Below, one piece after another: positions 39,835 through 48,771 of a DNA stretch of 64,000 nucleotides. Both the position numbers and the translations under genes were made by a program. Each line of letters begins with the position of its first letter. Position 1 is the stretch's first letter. This stretch comes from Fen-1258 sp947085815 (GTDB lineage Bacteria > Bacteroidota > Ignavibacteria > Ignavibacteriales > Melioribacteraceae). The stretch spans positions 186,001 through 250,000 of the forward strand of contig CAMTXU010000003.1 in the NCBI GenBank assembly GCA_947085815.1. Direction: 5' to 3'. The notes below the pieces were generated by a model. It made no database searches. It saw only the letters and a list, made by a program, of their open reading frames with translations, and was not told the origin of the DNA.

Positions 39835-41490
39835 ATGACACAAATCGGTACTCCCATCAAACCAACAGAAACCTTTCTCCGCAGAGAGGATTTTCATAAA
39901 AATCTGATCCGAAAAATAAATGCAATCAGAGATACAATCATGCTTGGCGGAGGAAAATCCGCCATAGAGAAGCAGCATCAAAAAGGAAAACTGACTGCCC
40001 GTGAAAGAATAGATAAACTTATTGATAGCGGAACCGAATTTTTTGAATTAAATACTTTTGCCGCATATGATATGTATAAAGAATATGGCGGTGCGCCGAG
40101 CAGCGGAACCATCTTTGGTATCGGAAAAATCCACGCTAAAGATTTTGTAATTGTCGCAAATGATGCAACTGTAAAAGCAGGTGCGTGGTTTCCGATAACC
40201 GCGAAGAAAAATTTACGTGCTCAAGAAATTGCAATCGAGAATCGTATTCCGATTATCTATCTTGTCGATAGTGCCGGTGTTTTCCTCCCTCTTCAAGAAG
40301 ATATCTTTCCGGACAAAGAACACTTTGGAAGAATTTTTAGGAACAATGCGATTATGTCTTCCATGGGGATTCCTCAAATAGCCGCTATTATGGGTCCTTG
40401 TGTTGCGGGAGGGGCTTATCTTCCAATAATGAGTGATGAAGCATTGATTGTTGAGGGGGAAGGCTCTGTGTTTCTTGCCGGATCGCATCTTGTAAAAGCC
40501 GCAATTGGTGAGGAGATTGAAAACGATGATCTAGGTGGAGCGCGCGTGCAATCTAATGTTTCAGGAGTTACAGATTACATAATGAAAAACGACGATGAAT
40601 GCCTGTTTCAAATTAGAAGTCTGGTTGGAAAGTATGGAGAAAATGTGAAGGCTGGGTTCAATCGCGTTGATTCATTTCCACCTAAATTCGATACAAAAGA
40701 AATTTACGGTTTGATTCCCGAAGAAGGAACTAAACCTTATGATACTTATGAACTTCTTGCAAGAATTGTAGACAATTCCGAAATAGATGAATATAAAGCC
40801 GGTTTCGGAAAAAGTTTGATAACAGCATACGCTCGGATTGATGGTTGGGCAGTTGGAATTGTTGCTAATCAAAGAAGCGTAGTTAAAACTGAAAAAGGTG
40901 AGATGCAAATTGGCGGTGTGATCTATTCTGATAGTGCAGACAAGGCAACCCGGTTTATTATGAATTGTAATCAGAAAAAAATTCCGTTACTCTTTCTTCA
41001 AGATGTAACAGGATTTATGGTTGGTAGTAAAGCCGAACACGGTGGAATAATTAAAGACGGCGCAAAGATGGTGAACGCCGTTGCAAATTCTGTGGTGCCT
41101 AAAATTACTATAATTATCGGGAATAGTTTCGGCGCGGGCAATTATGCCATGTGCGGTAAAGCTTACGACCCACGTTTTATATTTGCTTTTCCCAACTCAA
41201 AGATTGCGGTTATGGGTGGTGCTCAAGCGAGTTCCGTTCTGTTAGACATAAGAGTTAAGCAAGGAGAGAAATCCGGTGTCGCATTCACCGAAGAACAGAA
41301 AAAAAAATTACTGAATGAAATTATGCAATCTTACGAAGAGACGAGCAATCCTTTACATGCCGCCGCTCGTTTATGGGTGGATGAAATAATTGATCCGGCA
41401 CTTACAAGAGTATACATTTCGTATTCAATCGAGTGCGCTAATAATAATCCTCATATCCCCCGCTTCAATCCGGGCGTGATACAAACTTAG
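39835..41490 (+). CDS. acyl-CoA carboxylase, beta (carboxyltransferase) subunit
   Basis: 551 residues from the ATG at 39835, which has AGGAAC upstream. A GTG at 39817 in the same frame lies in a repeat and is less likely. Carboxyltransferase signs: KLTARERIDKLIDSGTEF, IYLVDSAGVFLP followed by FPDKEHFGRIFRNNA, GPCVAGGAYLPIMSDE, and late IIIGNSFGAGNYAMCGKAYD. The FPDKEHFGRIF block is characteristic of the 3-methylcrotonyl-CoA carboxylase beta type. The biotin-carrying alpha subunit is not adjacent, which is unusual, so it is encoded elsewhere or shared. It probably acts in leucine or related acyl-CoA breakdown. Confidence 0.93.
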   Translation: MTQIGTPIKPTETFLRREDFHKNLIRKINAIRDTIMLGGGKSAIEKQHQKGKLTARERIDKLIDSGTEFFELNTFAAYDMYKEYGGAPSSGTIFGIGKIHAKDFVIVANDATVKAGAWFPITAKKNLRAQEIAIENRIPIIYLVDSAGVFLPLQEDIFPDKEHFGRIFRNNAIMSSMGIPQIAAIMGPCVAGGAYLPIMSDEALIVEGEGSVFLAGSHLVKAAIGEEIENDDLGGARVQSNVSGVTDYIMKNDDECLFQIRSLVGKYGENVKAGFNRVDSFPPKFDTKEIYGLIPEEGTKPYDTYELLARIVDNSEIDEYKAGFGKSLITAYARIDGWAVGIVANQRSVVKTEKGEMQIGGVIYSDSADKATRFIMNCNQKKIPLLFLQDVTGFMVGSKAEHGGIIKDGAKMVNAVANSVVPKITIIIGNSFGAGNYAMCGKAYDPRFIFAFPNSKIAVMGGAQASSVLLDIRVKQGEKSGVAFTEEQKKKLLNEIMQSYEETSNPLHAAARLWVDEIIDPALTRVYISYSIECANNNPHIPRFNPGVIQT

Positions 41491-41848
41491 ATTTGCGGAA
41501 CATGCAGCTGCTCAATGGAGCCGCATCGAAGAGAATTTATCCCGATTCTTTATTTATTCCATTTCGGACGCTTATTTTCATAAGTATCCCCAACGCTTTT
41601 ATAGTGACTATTGTTCTTAAGCTGAGTATTTTATGCACGGATTCATTTCGCAATTATTATATGAGCATCTAAAAAAACTATTTTTTAATAATAGAACGCG
41701 GATAAAACGTATTTACCCGTGGAATAAATTAAGAATCAAATTGTTTCAAAAATGCAAATGCTGTTCCACTGGGTAAACTGATTTTCGCAGATTATTATTT
41801 AAGTTATTTAATATGCCCATGTGTTGTCAATAAAATAAGCGGCACACT
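41491..41848. other. 358-bp intergenic region with an inverted repeat
   Basis: No gene could be supported. It holds an inverted repeat: TTTACCCGTGGAA (41712-41724) and TTCCACTGGGTAAA (41764-41777), complementary apart from one extra base, 39 bases apart. The rest is A+T-rich. It may contain the promoter of the pcm operon. Confidence 0.6.
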
Positions 41849-42556
41849 ATGCACATACTATCTTTAATATTGATATTAGTCTTGTCTTCTTTCAACATAG
41901 TGGTGGATTCCCATTTGCAAGAGGATCCTTATGTAAGAGACCGTGAAAAAATGGTTCGCACTCAAATTGAAATGCGCGGTGTAGCGGATGAGGCAACTCT
42001 ATCTTCAATGAAGAAGGTTCAGCGGCATCTTTTTGTACCGCCTAATCAAAGAGAAAACGCTTATGATGACAGACCCTTGCCGATTGGCTATGGTCAAACT
42101 ATTTCACAGCCCTTCATAGTTGCTTATATGACGGAAATAATAAGACCTAACAAAAATTCTAAAATGCTCGAGATCGGCACCGGCTCAGGTTATCAAGCCG
42201 CTGTGCTCGCTGAAATTATAAGCGAAGTCTATACAGTTGAGATCATAACCGAGTTGAGTAATTCATCAGAAAAAAAATTGAAGGAACTTGGCTATAAAAA
42301 CGTTTATGTCAAAAATGCCGATGGTTATTACGGCTGGAAAGAACACGCACCTTTTGATGCAATTATTGTTACCGCTGCCTCTGAATATATTCCTCCTCCT
42401 TTGGTAGAGCAGTTAAAAGAAGGCGGCAGAATGATCATCCCGGTTGGTTCTCCGTTTCAAACACAAATGTTAATGCTGGTCGAAAAAAAAGGTGGTAAAG
42501 TAACTACAAAAAGTTTGATGCCGGTTATGTTTGTTCCTTTCAAAAGGGGCAAGTGA
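41849..42556 (+). CDS. pcm: protein-L-isoaspartate O-methyltransferase with signal sequence
   Basis: 235 residues. It methylates isoaspartyl residues in damaged proteins using SAM. Family motifs: MVRTQIEMRGV, RHLFVPPNQRENAYDD, LPIGYGQTISQPFIVAYM, the SAM site MLEIGTGSGYQAAVLAEI, and GGRMIIPVG. The first about 20 residues (HILSLILILVLSSFNIVV) look like a signal or anchor, and this type occurs in Bacteroidota as exported PCMT. That is odd because SAM is not expected outside the cytoplasm. The stop overlaps the next gene (GTGA). Confidence 0.92.
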   Translation: MHILSLILILVLSSFNIVVDSHLQEDPYVRDREKMVRTQIEMRGVADEATLSSMKKVQRHLFVPPNQRENAYDDRPLPIGYGQTISQPFIVAYMTEIIRPNKNSKMLEIGTGSGYQAAVLAEIISEVYTVEIITELSNSSEKKLKELGYKNVYVKNADGYYGWKEHAPFDAIIVTAASEYIPPPLVEQLKEGGRMIIPVGSPFQTQMLMLVEKKGGKVTTKSLMPVMFVPFKRGK

Positions 42557-45030
42557 ATTGTTTTGGATTAAATATTAAGAGAATCTTCATCTCAATACTT
42601 CTTCTTTCCATTTCTATTATAGCATATCAATTGCTGCTGATGCATATTTTTTCAATAACTCAGTGGTATCATTTTGCTTTTATGATTATCTCGGTTGCAC
42701 TGCTCGGATTCGGCGCCGCAGGTTCTTTCATTGCGTTATTTAAGAATAGATTGATCGCAAATGCCCCATGGTTAATTCCTTTTTCAATGTTGATTTCGGG
42801 ATTGCTTCAATGCTGTGCGGTTTTTCTTTCTCAATTATCTTTTGCAAGGTTCGATTCATATTTGATATTTGCCGACTACACTCAATTCATAAATCTTATA
42901 ATTACTTATTTGATCTTTTTCCTCCCGTTTTTCTTCGGAGCTTTATCAATCGGATTATCTTTTATTATTTACATAGATCAAATTGGGAAACTTTATTTCT
43001 TTAATCTTGTGGGATCAGGTCTTGGCGGAATTTCAGTTCTAATTATGTACTCGATCTTTTTACCTGAGGAAATCTCATCGCTAATTTCTTTACTTCCAAT
43101 AATATCAGCTTTGATTCTATTGCCGATGTATTATAAAAAGATTTTCACTGTAGTATTTATTCTTTCAATTGCTGTCTCGGTCTTCTTCTTCATTAATCCT
43201 TCCCCACTAAAAAAATCAGAATACAAGAGTATAAGCAAAACATTAAACCTGATTGATGCAAAAGTTGTTTTCACTAAAAATAGTCCGTATGGGTTAATTG
43301 AAGTTGTATCATCCCCTGTTTTAAGATATTCGCAAGGTTTAAGTCTTGCTTATCAAAAAGAAGTACCTCAAAGCAAAGCGATATTTTTAAATGGAGATTG
43401 GTTTGGAGCGATAGTTAAAGCCAATAACGGCAAGAATGAATTTTTGCATTTCACCGCCTCTGCACTGCCTTATGTGATGAATGAAAAAGAGAGGGTTCTA
43501 ATATTGAATGCCGGAAGCGGAATCGAATCAGCGCAAGCGATAAATTACAACATCAATAGTATTACCGCAGTTGAGCAGAACAGTATAATTATTTCTTTGA
43601 TGAAAAATGAATTCGCTGAAGATTCCGATTCTCTTTATCATCATAAGAATCTTACAATCCGCAATATTGATTCAAGAACGTTTTTGCAAGCAGACACAAA
43701 TAAATACGATTTAATCACGCTTCCTTATACAAATTCATTCGGTGGAGGTGTTGGTTTAAATGCGCTTCAAGAACAGTACCTTTTAACGACGGACTCTTTT
43801 GAAGAGATGTTCGATCATCTGAATAGCGAAGGGGTCATATCTGTTTCATCATGGATAGATTACCCGTTTCGAAATCCGCTAAAAGTTCTTTCAACGATTG
43901 TGGAGGTGTTGCATAAAAAGAATATTTCGGAATACAAAAATCATATCGCTGCCGTTAAAAGTTGGGGAACAATTACTTTTGTTGTTAAAAGATCTCCACT
44001 TAATTCCGAAGAAATTATGAATATCAGATCGTTCTGTGATTCGTTAATGTTTGATCCAATCATATTACCTGATCTTTCGGAATCCGAGAGAACAAAATAC
44101 AACTCGATGCAAGATGAAAAATTCTTTGAATATATAGATGAAATTTTATCCGGGCATCGTTCGAGATTTTACGAAGAATATGATTTCAACATTAAGCCGG
44201 CAGATGATGATCAACCTTATTTTTCTCAATTTCTGAAATGGAAAAGTCTCTCTTATCTAAAGGATGTTTACGGAATACGTAATGCGCCTTTTTTGGAGAT
44301 CGGCTATTTACTTGTAATGATAACTTTCATACAAATAATTATTGTCGCATTTGTGCTAATTATTCTTCCTCTATTTAAAACTGATCTGTCCCGAAGGGAT
44401 GTCCGAAGGACTCTGCCGAAGGCATTCCTTCGGAACTTCGGAGGATTTCCAGAAGGCAGTGGTAAACTAAAAACTCTTATATATTTTGGAGCAATAGGAT
44501 CGGGATATATGTTCGTTGAAATAATTTTCATCCAGAGATTTATTCTATACTTCGGAAATATTATTTATGCCTCCGCCGCTGTTGTTAGCTCTATGTTGAT
44601 ATGCTCTGGTGTAGGGAGCTACCTTTCATCCAAAATTAAAGGAAGTAAAAGAAATCTCATTGTTCTATGCGGATTGATTTTTGCTGTGCTGGTTTTATAT
44701 AAATTCTTGTTAACTCCGGTTTTGCAATCAACAATTGGTTTTGAGTTTTTCTTAAAAGTTGTTATTGCTTTCTCCTTAATTGCTGTCCCTTCGTTTTTAA
44801 TGGGTATGCCTTTCCCGATTGGATTAAAAATAATTTCTACCGGAAATAAATCGTTAGTGGCTTGGGCATGGGGAATTAACGGATGTTTGAGCGTAGCATC
44901 GTCTATTCTTGTTGTAATAGTTGCTGTTGAATTTGGTTTTGCCATGGTTATGTTTATTGCTGCTTTGTCCTATCTTACAGCCGCTTTAACAAATGTTTCT
45001 CTTTATCACTTAGTTAATAAATTGGAGTAA
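42553..45030 (+). CDS. membrane protein with spermidine synthase-like domain
   Basis: 825 residues. About seven hydrophobic segments (1-215), a soluble Rossmann-type domain with spermidine synthase-like features (VLILNAGSGIESAQ at about 312-325, then ITAVEQNSIII and NIDSRTFL), and a further set of segments (about 580-820). Such fused proteins are widespread but mostly uncharacterised, and catalytic polyamine residues are not evident. It starts with GTG overlapping the pcm stop. A nested palindromic repeat (44387-44458) is inserted in frame between segments and encodes about 24 residues (DLSRRDVRRTLPKAFLRNFG part) that have no counterpart in the surrounding pattern. Confidence 0.8.
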   Translation: MNCFGLNIKRIFISILLLSISIIAYQLLLMHIFSITQWYHFAFMIISVALLGFGAAGSFIALFKNRLIANAPWLIPFSMLISGLLQCCAVFLSQLSFARFDSYLIFADYTQFINLIITYLIFFLPFFFGALSIGLSFIIYIDQIGKLYFFNLVGSGLGGISVLIMYSIFLPEEISSLISLLPIISALILLPMYYKKIFTVVFILSIAVSVFFFINPSPLKKSEYKSISKTLNLIDAKVVFTKNSPYGLIEVVSSPVLRYSQGLSLAYQKEVPQSKAIFLNGDWFGAIVKANNGKNEFLHFTASALPYVMNEKERVLILNAGSGIESAQAINYNINSITAVEQNSIIISLMKNEFAEDSDSLYHHKNLTIRNIDSRTFLQADTNKYDLITLPYTNSFGGGVGLNALQEQYLLTTDSFEEMFDHLNSEGVISVSSWIDYPFRNPLKVLSTIVEVLHKKNISEYKNHIAAVKSWGTITFVVKRSPLNSEEIMNIRSFCDSLMFDPIILPDLSESERTKYNSMQDEKFFEYIDEILSGHRSRFYEEYDFNIKPADDDQPYFSQFLKWKSLSYLKDVYGIRNAPFLEIGYLLVMITFIQIIIVAFVLIILPLFKTDLSRRDVRRTLPKAFLRNFGGFPEGSGKLKTLIYFGAIGSGYMFVEIIFIQRFILYFGNIIYASAAVVSSMLICSGVGSYLSSKIKGSKRNLIVLCGLIFAVLVLYKFLLTPVLQSTIGFEFFLKVVIAFSLIAVPSFLMGMPFPIGLKIISTGNKSLVAWAWGINGCLSVASSILVVIVAVEFGFAMVMFIAALSYLTAALTNVSLYHLVNKLE
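44387..44458. repeat. in-frame palindromic repeat insertion
   Basis: A perfect 9-bp inverted repeat, TCCGAAGGA (44402-44410) with TCCTTCGGA (44426-44434), encloses the smaller palindrome TGCCGAAGGCA (44414-44424). More CCGAAGG and CTTCGGA units flank it. It lies within the 825-residue membrane protein gene and does not break the frame. Confidence 0.8.
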
Positions 45031-45035
45031 GAAAT

Positions 45036-45722
45036 TTGTTTCTGAAATACTCGAGAGCTATTTCTAAAAAAATCTTTCTCTGGCTCGTGTTCATGCTCTG
45101 GATCTCTACTTCTACCAAAGCACAAACTGTGAACGAAAAATCTTTTTACGGCGGATTATTTTATTTATCAAGCTATCTTGCTTCTGAAGAGTTCATCCAA
45201 TTCGCAAGAACTCACAACGATTTAGAAGCTGTTGATCACATTTACGAGAAAGCTCTTACATTTTTCGATGGAGACGTATCGGAAACATTTTTTTGTCTTA
45301 CGTTTGTTTTTATTCCCTACAATCATATTAATATAAAATTACCATTGATTGGAACAAATGTAAGGTTTCCGCTTCCCTCTCCTCCTCAATCGGTTTTCGA
45401 CAAGAAAGTACAAAACACACCAAAGCATTTATTCTTTGATTCGCCGAATAACAATTTTGGAGACAAAGATAAGCTCGCTCATTTTTTCGCGAATGCGTTT
45501 CTTCGCTACAATGTTAGTATTTTTAATTTGTCTGAATTTCTCGGTATCTTTGTCGAGTATTTTGAACAGGAATTTTTTCTTCAGGGCGGATTTGACCGGA
45601 GAGATTTAGCGGTAAATCACCTTGGTGAACTATTTGCGGAGATGGTCAAAAATAATCCAAATGCAAAACCGTCGGACGCGTTAAAAATTTATCAACTACT
45701 TTATTTAAGCATCCAACTATGA
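45036..45722 (+). CDS. secreted hypothetical protein (TTG start)
   Basis: 228 residues, unassigned. The start is a TTG, 8 bases after GGAG. No upstream ATG is available and the next Met falls inside the signal sequence. The N-terminus (KKIFLWLVFMLWISTSTKAQ) is a signal peptide. The mature part contains DKDKLAHFFANAFLRYN and GGFDRRDLAVNHLGELFAEM, which resemble a small conserved domain of periplasmic proteins (DUF2279-like), though I am not sure. It is sandwiched between the membrane protein and a sigma-54 activator, overlapping the latter by four bases. Confidence 0.68.
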   Translation: MFLKYSRAISKKIFLWLVFMLWISTSTKAQTVNEKSFYGGLFYLSSYLASEEFIQFARTHNDLEAVDHIYEKALTFFDGDVSETFFCLTFVFIPYNHINIKLPLIGTNVRFPLPSPPQSVFDKKVQNTPKHLFFDSPNNNFGDKDKLAHFFANAFLRYNVSIFNLSEFLGIFVEYFEQEFFLQGGFDRRDLAVNHLGELFAEMVKNNPNAKPSDALKIYQLLYLSIQL

Positions 45723-47071
45723 GATCAATATTAGTTATTGACGATGAAAGAGACATTTGTGAGAGCATCAAGATGATTCTCGAGTACGAGGATTATTCTG
45801 TGGACTATACAACAGACACCACCAAAGGATTCCAAAAACTTGAATACGGCAGCTATGATGCATTACTGCTCGATATTCAAATGCCGGACAAAAACGGTTT
45901 TGAAGTTTTGAATTGGCTGCGTGAAAAAGAGATTGAAATTAAGGTGGTAATGATCTCGGCTCATGCCAGCGTTGAAAACGCGGTTAAGTCTACCAAACTT
46001 GGCGCGTTTGATTTTTTGGAAAAACCAATTGACCGTGATAAGCTTTTAATTAGTGTACGTAACGCTGTAGAACAATCAGGTCTGGTAAAGGAAAATAAGC
46101 AACTTAAGAAAGAACTTTTTTCTTCAGAAAAAATCATCGGCAACAGCGGTGTTATTCAAACCATTCACGAAGTTATCTCGCGAGTTGCAAAAACTGATGC
46201 ACGAATACTTATAACCGGCGAGAATGGAACAGGTAAAGAATTAATCGCACAAGAACTTCATAGGCAAAGTAACCGCGCTAACAAGGATTTGGTAGAAGTT
46301 AACTGCGCTGCAATTCCACATGAATTAATTGAGTCGGAATTATTTGGACATGAAAAAGGTTCATTCACCGGGGCAATGAAGCAGCGCATTGGTAAATTTG
46401 AGCAAGCCGATGGCGGTAATCTCTTTCTTGATGAAATTGGCGATATGAGCCTTCAAGCACAAGCAAAAGTTTTGCGCGCTATTGAAGAAGGTAAAATTGA
46501 GCGGGTTGGCGGCAACTCCAAAATTTCCGTTGATGTTCGGATTATCTCTGCTACAAATAAAGAGCTTCAAGAAGAAATTGCAAAAGGAAATTTTCGCGAG
46601 GATCTTTATCATAGATTAAATGTAATCCCCATCCACGTTCCACCCCTCCGTGAACGAATTGATGATATTCCTCTTCTCGTAGAGTATTTTTCAAAAAGCA
46701 TTTGCGAGAAGAATAAATTTCCGCAGAAGAACTATACTGCGGGAGCTATTAAAACTTTTCAATCTATGCCATGGAAAGGAAATATCAGAGAGCTAAGAAA
46801 TGTGGTTGAGCGAATTGTCATTATGATCTCCAAACCGGAAATAAATGAAAAAGATGTTCTTTCATTTACACCGACCTCCAACTCAAAAGCCGATGATCTT
46901 CTCAACATCTCGAACAGTTTTCAAGAATTTAAGGAGAAAGCTGAGCGCGCCTTCATAGTAAAACAATTGAATGCAAATAGTTGGAATATCTCTAAAACAG
47001 CCGACATTCTCGGAATTCAGCGAAGCCATCTTTATAACAAACTCAAGAAATATGAAATCGAAAAGGAATAG
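45719..47071 (+). CDS. sigma-54-dependent response regulator (NtrC family)
   Basis: 450 residues. Receiver domain (1-120) with acidic residues IDDERD, phosphorylated Asp in LLLDIQMPD and Lys in FLEKPI. AAA+ domain with Walker A GENGTGKE, GSFTGA loop (sigma-54 contact, normally GAFTGA, a known variant), LFLDEIGDM and the arginine-finger region. C-terminal Fis-type helix-turn-helix (TADILGIQRSHLYNKLKKY). It activates sigma-54 promoters when phosphorylated. No histidine kinase gene lies next to it. Its start overlaps the upstream gene (ATGA). Confidence 0.95.
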   Translation: MRSILVIDDERDICESIKMILEYEDYSVDYTTDTTKGFQKLEYGSYDALLLDIQMPDKNGFEVLNWLREKEIEIKVVMISAHASVENAVKSTKLGAFDFLEKPIDRDKLLISVRNAVEQSGLVKENKQLKKELFSSEKIIGNSGVIQTIHEVISRVAKTDARILITGENGTGKELIAQELHRQSNRANKDLVEVNCAAIPHELIESELFGHEKGSFTGAMKQRIGKFEQADGGNLFLDEIGDMSLQAQAKVLRAIEEGKIERVGGNSKISVDVRIISATNKELQEEIAKGNFREDLYHRLNVIPIHVPPLRERIDDIPLLVEYFSKSICEKNKFPQKNYTAGAIKTFQSMPWKGNIRELRNVVERIVIMISKPEINEKDVLSFTPTSNSKADDLLNISNSFQEFKEKAERAFIVKQLNANSWNISKTADILGIQRSHLYNKLKKYEIEKE

Positions 47072-47073
47072 AC

Positions 47074-47424
47074 ATGGGAGAAACAATTTTTTCAAAGATT
47101 ATTCGAAAAGAAATTCCTGCCCAAATAGTTTTTGAGAACGATAAGGTTCTCGCCTTCAATGATATTAATCCGCAGGCACCGGTTCATGTTCTTATTATTC
47201 CGAAGATCACTGAGATTGAATCAACAAAGGATCTTGATTCATCCCGCCATTCCGATCTCTTAGGATCTCTTTTTGACGCCGCGAATAAGATTGCGAAAGA
47301 TCTTGGAATAAGTGAGAGCGGTTTTCGATTAATACTGAATTGCGGAGCAGATGCCGGGCAGGATGTTTATCATCTTCATCTTCATCTTTTAGGCGGAAGA
47401 AAAATGAGTTGGCCACCCGGATGA
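47074..47424 (+). CDS. HIT-family nucleotide-binding protein (HinT-like)
   Basis: 116 residues. The histidine triad is DVYHLHLHLLGGR. TIFSKIIRKEIPAQIVFEND and the middle HVLIIPK are typical of HinT, a purine nucleoside phosphoramidase. It begins 2 bp after the response regulator and ends the plus-strand run. It converges with purD. Confidence 0.94.
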   Translation: MGETIFSKIIRKEIPAQIVFENDKVLAFNDINPQAPVHVLIIPKITEIESTKDLDSSRHSDLLGSLFDAANKIAKDLGISESGFRLILNCGADAGQDVYHLHLHLLGGRKMSWPPG

Positions 47425-47462
47425 TATTTATGTATCTCGGATATTCAATTTAAGTGTTACTG

Positions 47463-47481
47463 AACAGATTAAAAATCTGTT
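47463..47481. terminator. hairpin between convergent genes
   Basis: AACAGATT pairs with AATCTGTT around a three-base loop in the 70-bp gap between the HIT gene and purD. No clear U-run follows, so it is a weak candidate. Confidence 0.3.
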
Positions 47482-47494
47482 ATACAAATCATTT

Positions 47495-48769
47495 TTATAA
47501 AATCGCTTTATCCGATATATCTTTTCTATAATGCATACCATCAAAATTAATTTTGGAAAGATATTCATAAGCCTTTCTTTTGGCTTCAGTTAGATCGTTC
47601 TTCTCAGTAAACGAAGTAACATTTAGAACTCTTCCACCACTTGTAATTATTTTACCATCCACCTCTTTAGTCGCTGCATGGTAAACATGAACACCCTTCG
47701 AAACATTAGCCAAACCGGTAATCTCAAAGCCAACTGTGCATTTTTCTGGATATCCTTTCGAAGCCGCAACCACACATACTGAAGCACCACCATTATATTT
47801 TACCGCACTCTTATTTAATTTTCCATTAGCAGCAGAATAAAGAAGTTCAACAAATTCTCCATCTAATAGAGGTAAAATTGCCTGAGTTTCCGGGTCGCCA
47901 AAACGGCAATTAAATTCAACAACCTTTGGTCCTTCCTCAGTCATCATCAATCCGCAATAAAGACATCCAACAAAAGTCATTCCTTTATCTTTCATTGCTC
48001 TTAATGTTGGTTTAATGATCTCGTCTGAGATAACTTCAATCTCCATTTCATTTACAAAAGGTGTAGGAGCATACGCCCCCATCCCACCGGTATTTTTTCC
48101 TTTATCACCATCAAAAATTCTTTTATGATCCTGCGCGGCAGGCAATAAGATAAAATTAGTGCCATCAGTTATCGCAAATATAGATGCCTCTTGACCAGTC
48201 ATAAATTCTTCTATTACAACCTTATCGCCCGCAGTACCAAAGGAGGAATTAACGAAACATTCCTTCACAGCTTCTTTGGCATCGTCTATTGTTTCGGCAA
48301 TGATTACACCTTTGCCCGCGGCTATACCATCCGCTTTAATTACTACAGGATAAGCTGTTTTATGCAGATAGGTTAGAACATTACTATAGTCGGTTTTATC
48401 GAACACATCAAATGAAGCAGTAGGAATTTTATACTCCCTCATCAAACTTTTAGCAAAGGATTTCTCCCCTTCAATTCTCGCAGCTTGCTTTGAAGGACCG
48501 AAAACTTTTATTCCAGCATTATGCAGTAGATCCGCTAATCCGTCAGTTAGCTGTTTCTCGGGACCGATAACAACTAAATCTACATCATGCTCCAAACAAA
48601 ATTTTACTATTTGAGGATAGTCTTCGGGATTTATCTCAATATTTTCCCCGATTTTTTTAGTTCCGGGATTTCCAGGAATAATAAATAATTCATCGGTCAG
48701 TTTGCTTTCAGAAATTTTTTGTGCGAGGGCATGTTCTCTTCCACCCGAACCGATCACAACAATTTTCAT
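47495..48769 (-). CDS. purD: phosphoribosylamine-glycine ligase
   Basis: 424 residues. It makes glycinamide ribonucleotide in purine synthesis. ATP-grasp fold with VIGSGGREHALAQKI at the start, VIKADGIAAGKGVIIAE, DHKRIFDGDKGKNTGGMGAY and VEFNCRFGDPETQ. It is 2 bp downstream of the glycosyltransferase gene on the same strand. Other purine genes in the window are guaB and purC, which lie apart. Confidence 0.97.
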   Translation of the reverse strand: MKIVVIGSGGREHALAQKISESKLTDELFIIPGNPGTKKIGENIEINPEDYPQIVKFCLEHDVDLVVIGPEKQLTDGLADLLHNAGIKVFGPSKQAARIEGEKSFAKSLMREYKIPTASFDVFDKTDYSNVLTYLHKTAYPVVIKADGIAAGKGVIIAETIDDAKEAVKECFVNSSFGTAGDKVVIEEFMTGQEASIFAITDGTNFILLPAAQDHKRIFDGDKGKNTGGMGAYAPTPFVNEMEIEVISDEIIKPTLRAMKDKGMTFVGCLYCGLMMTEEGPKVVEFNCRFGDPETQAILPLLDGEFVELLYSAANGKLNKSAVKYNGGASVCVVAASKGYPEKCTVGFEITGLANVSKGVHVYHAATKEVDGKIITSGGRVLNVTSFTEKNDLTEAKRKAYEYLSKINFDGMHYRKDISDKAIL

Positions 48770-48771
48770 AT

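Noticed and set aside
45719..47071. Inactive sigma-54 activator because of GSFTGA
   Set aside because: GSFTGA instead of GAFTGA occurs in other functional family members, and Walker, receiver and HTH residues are intact.
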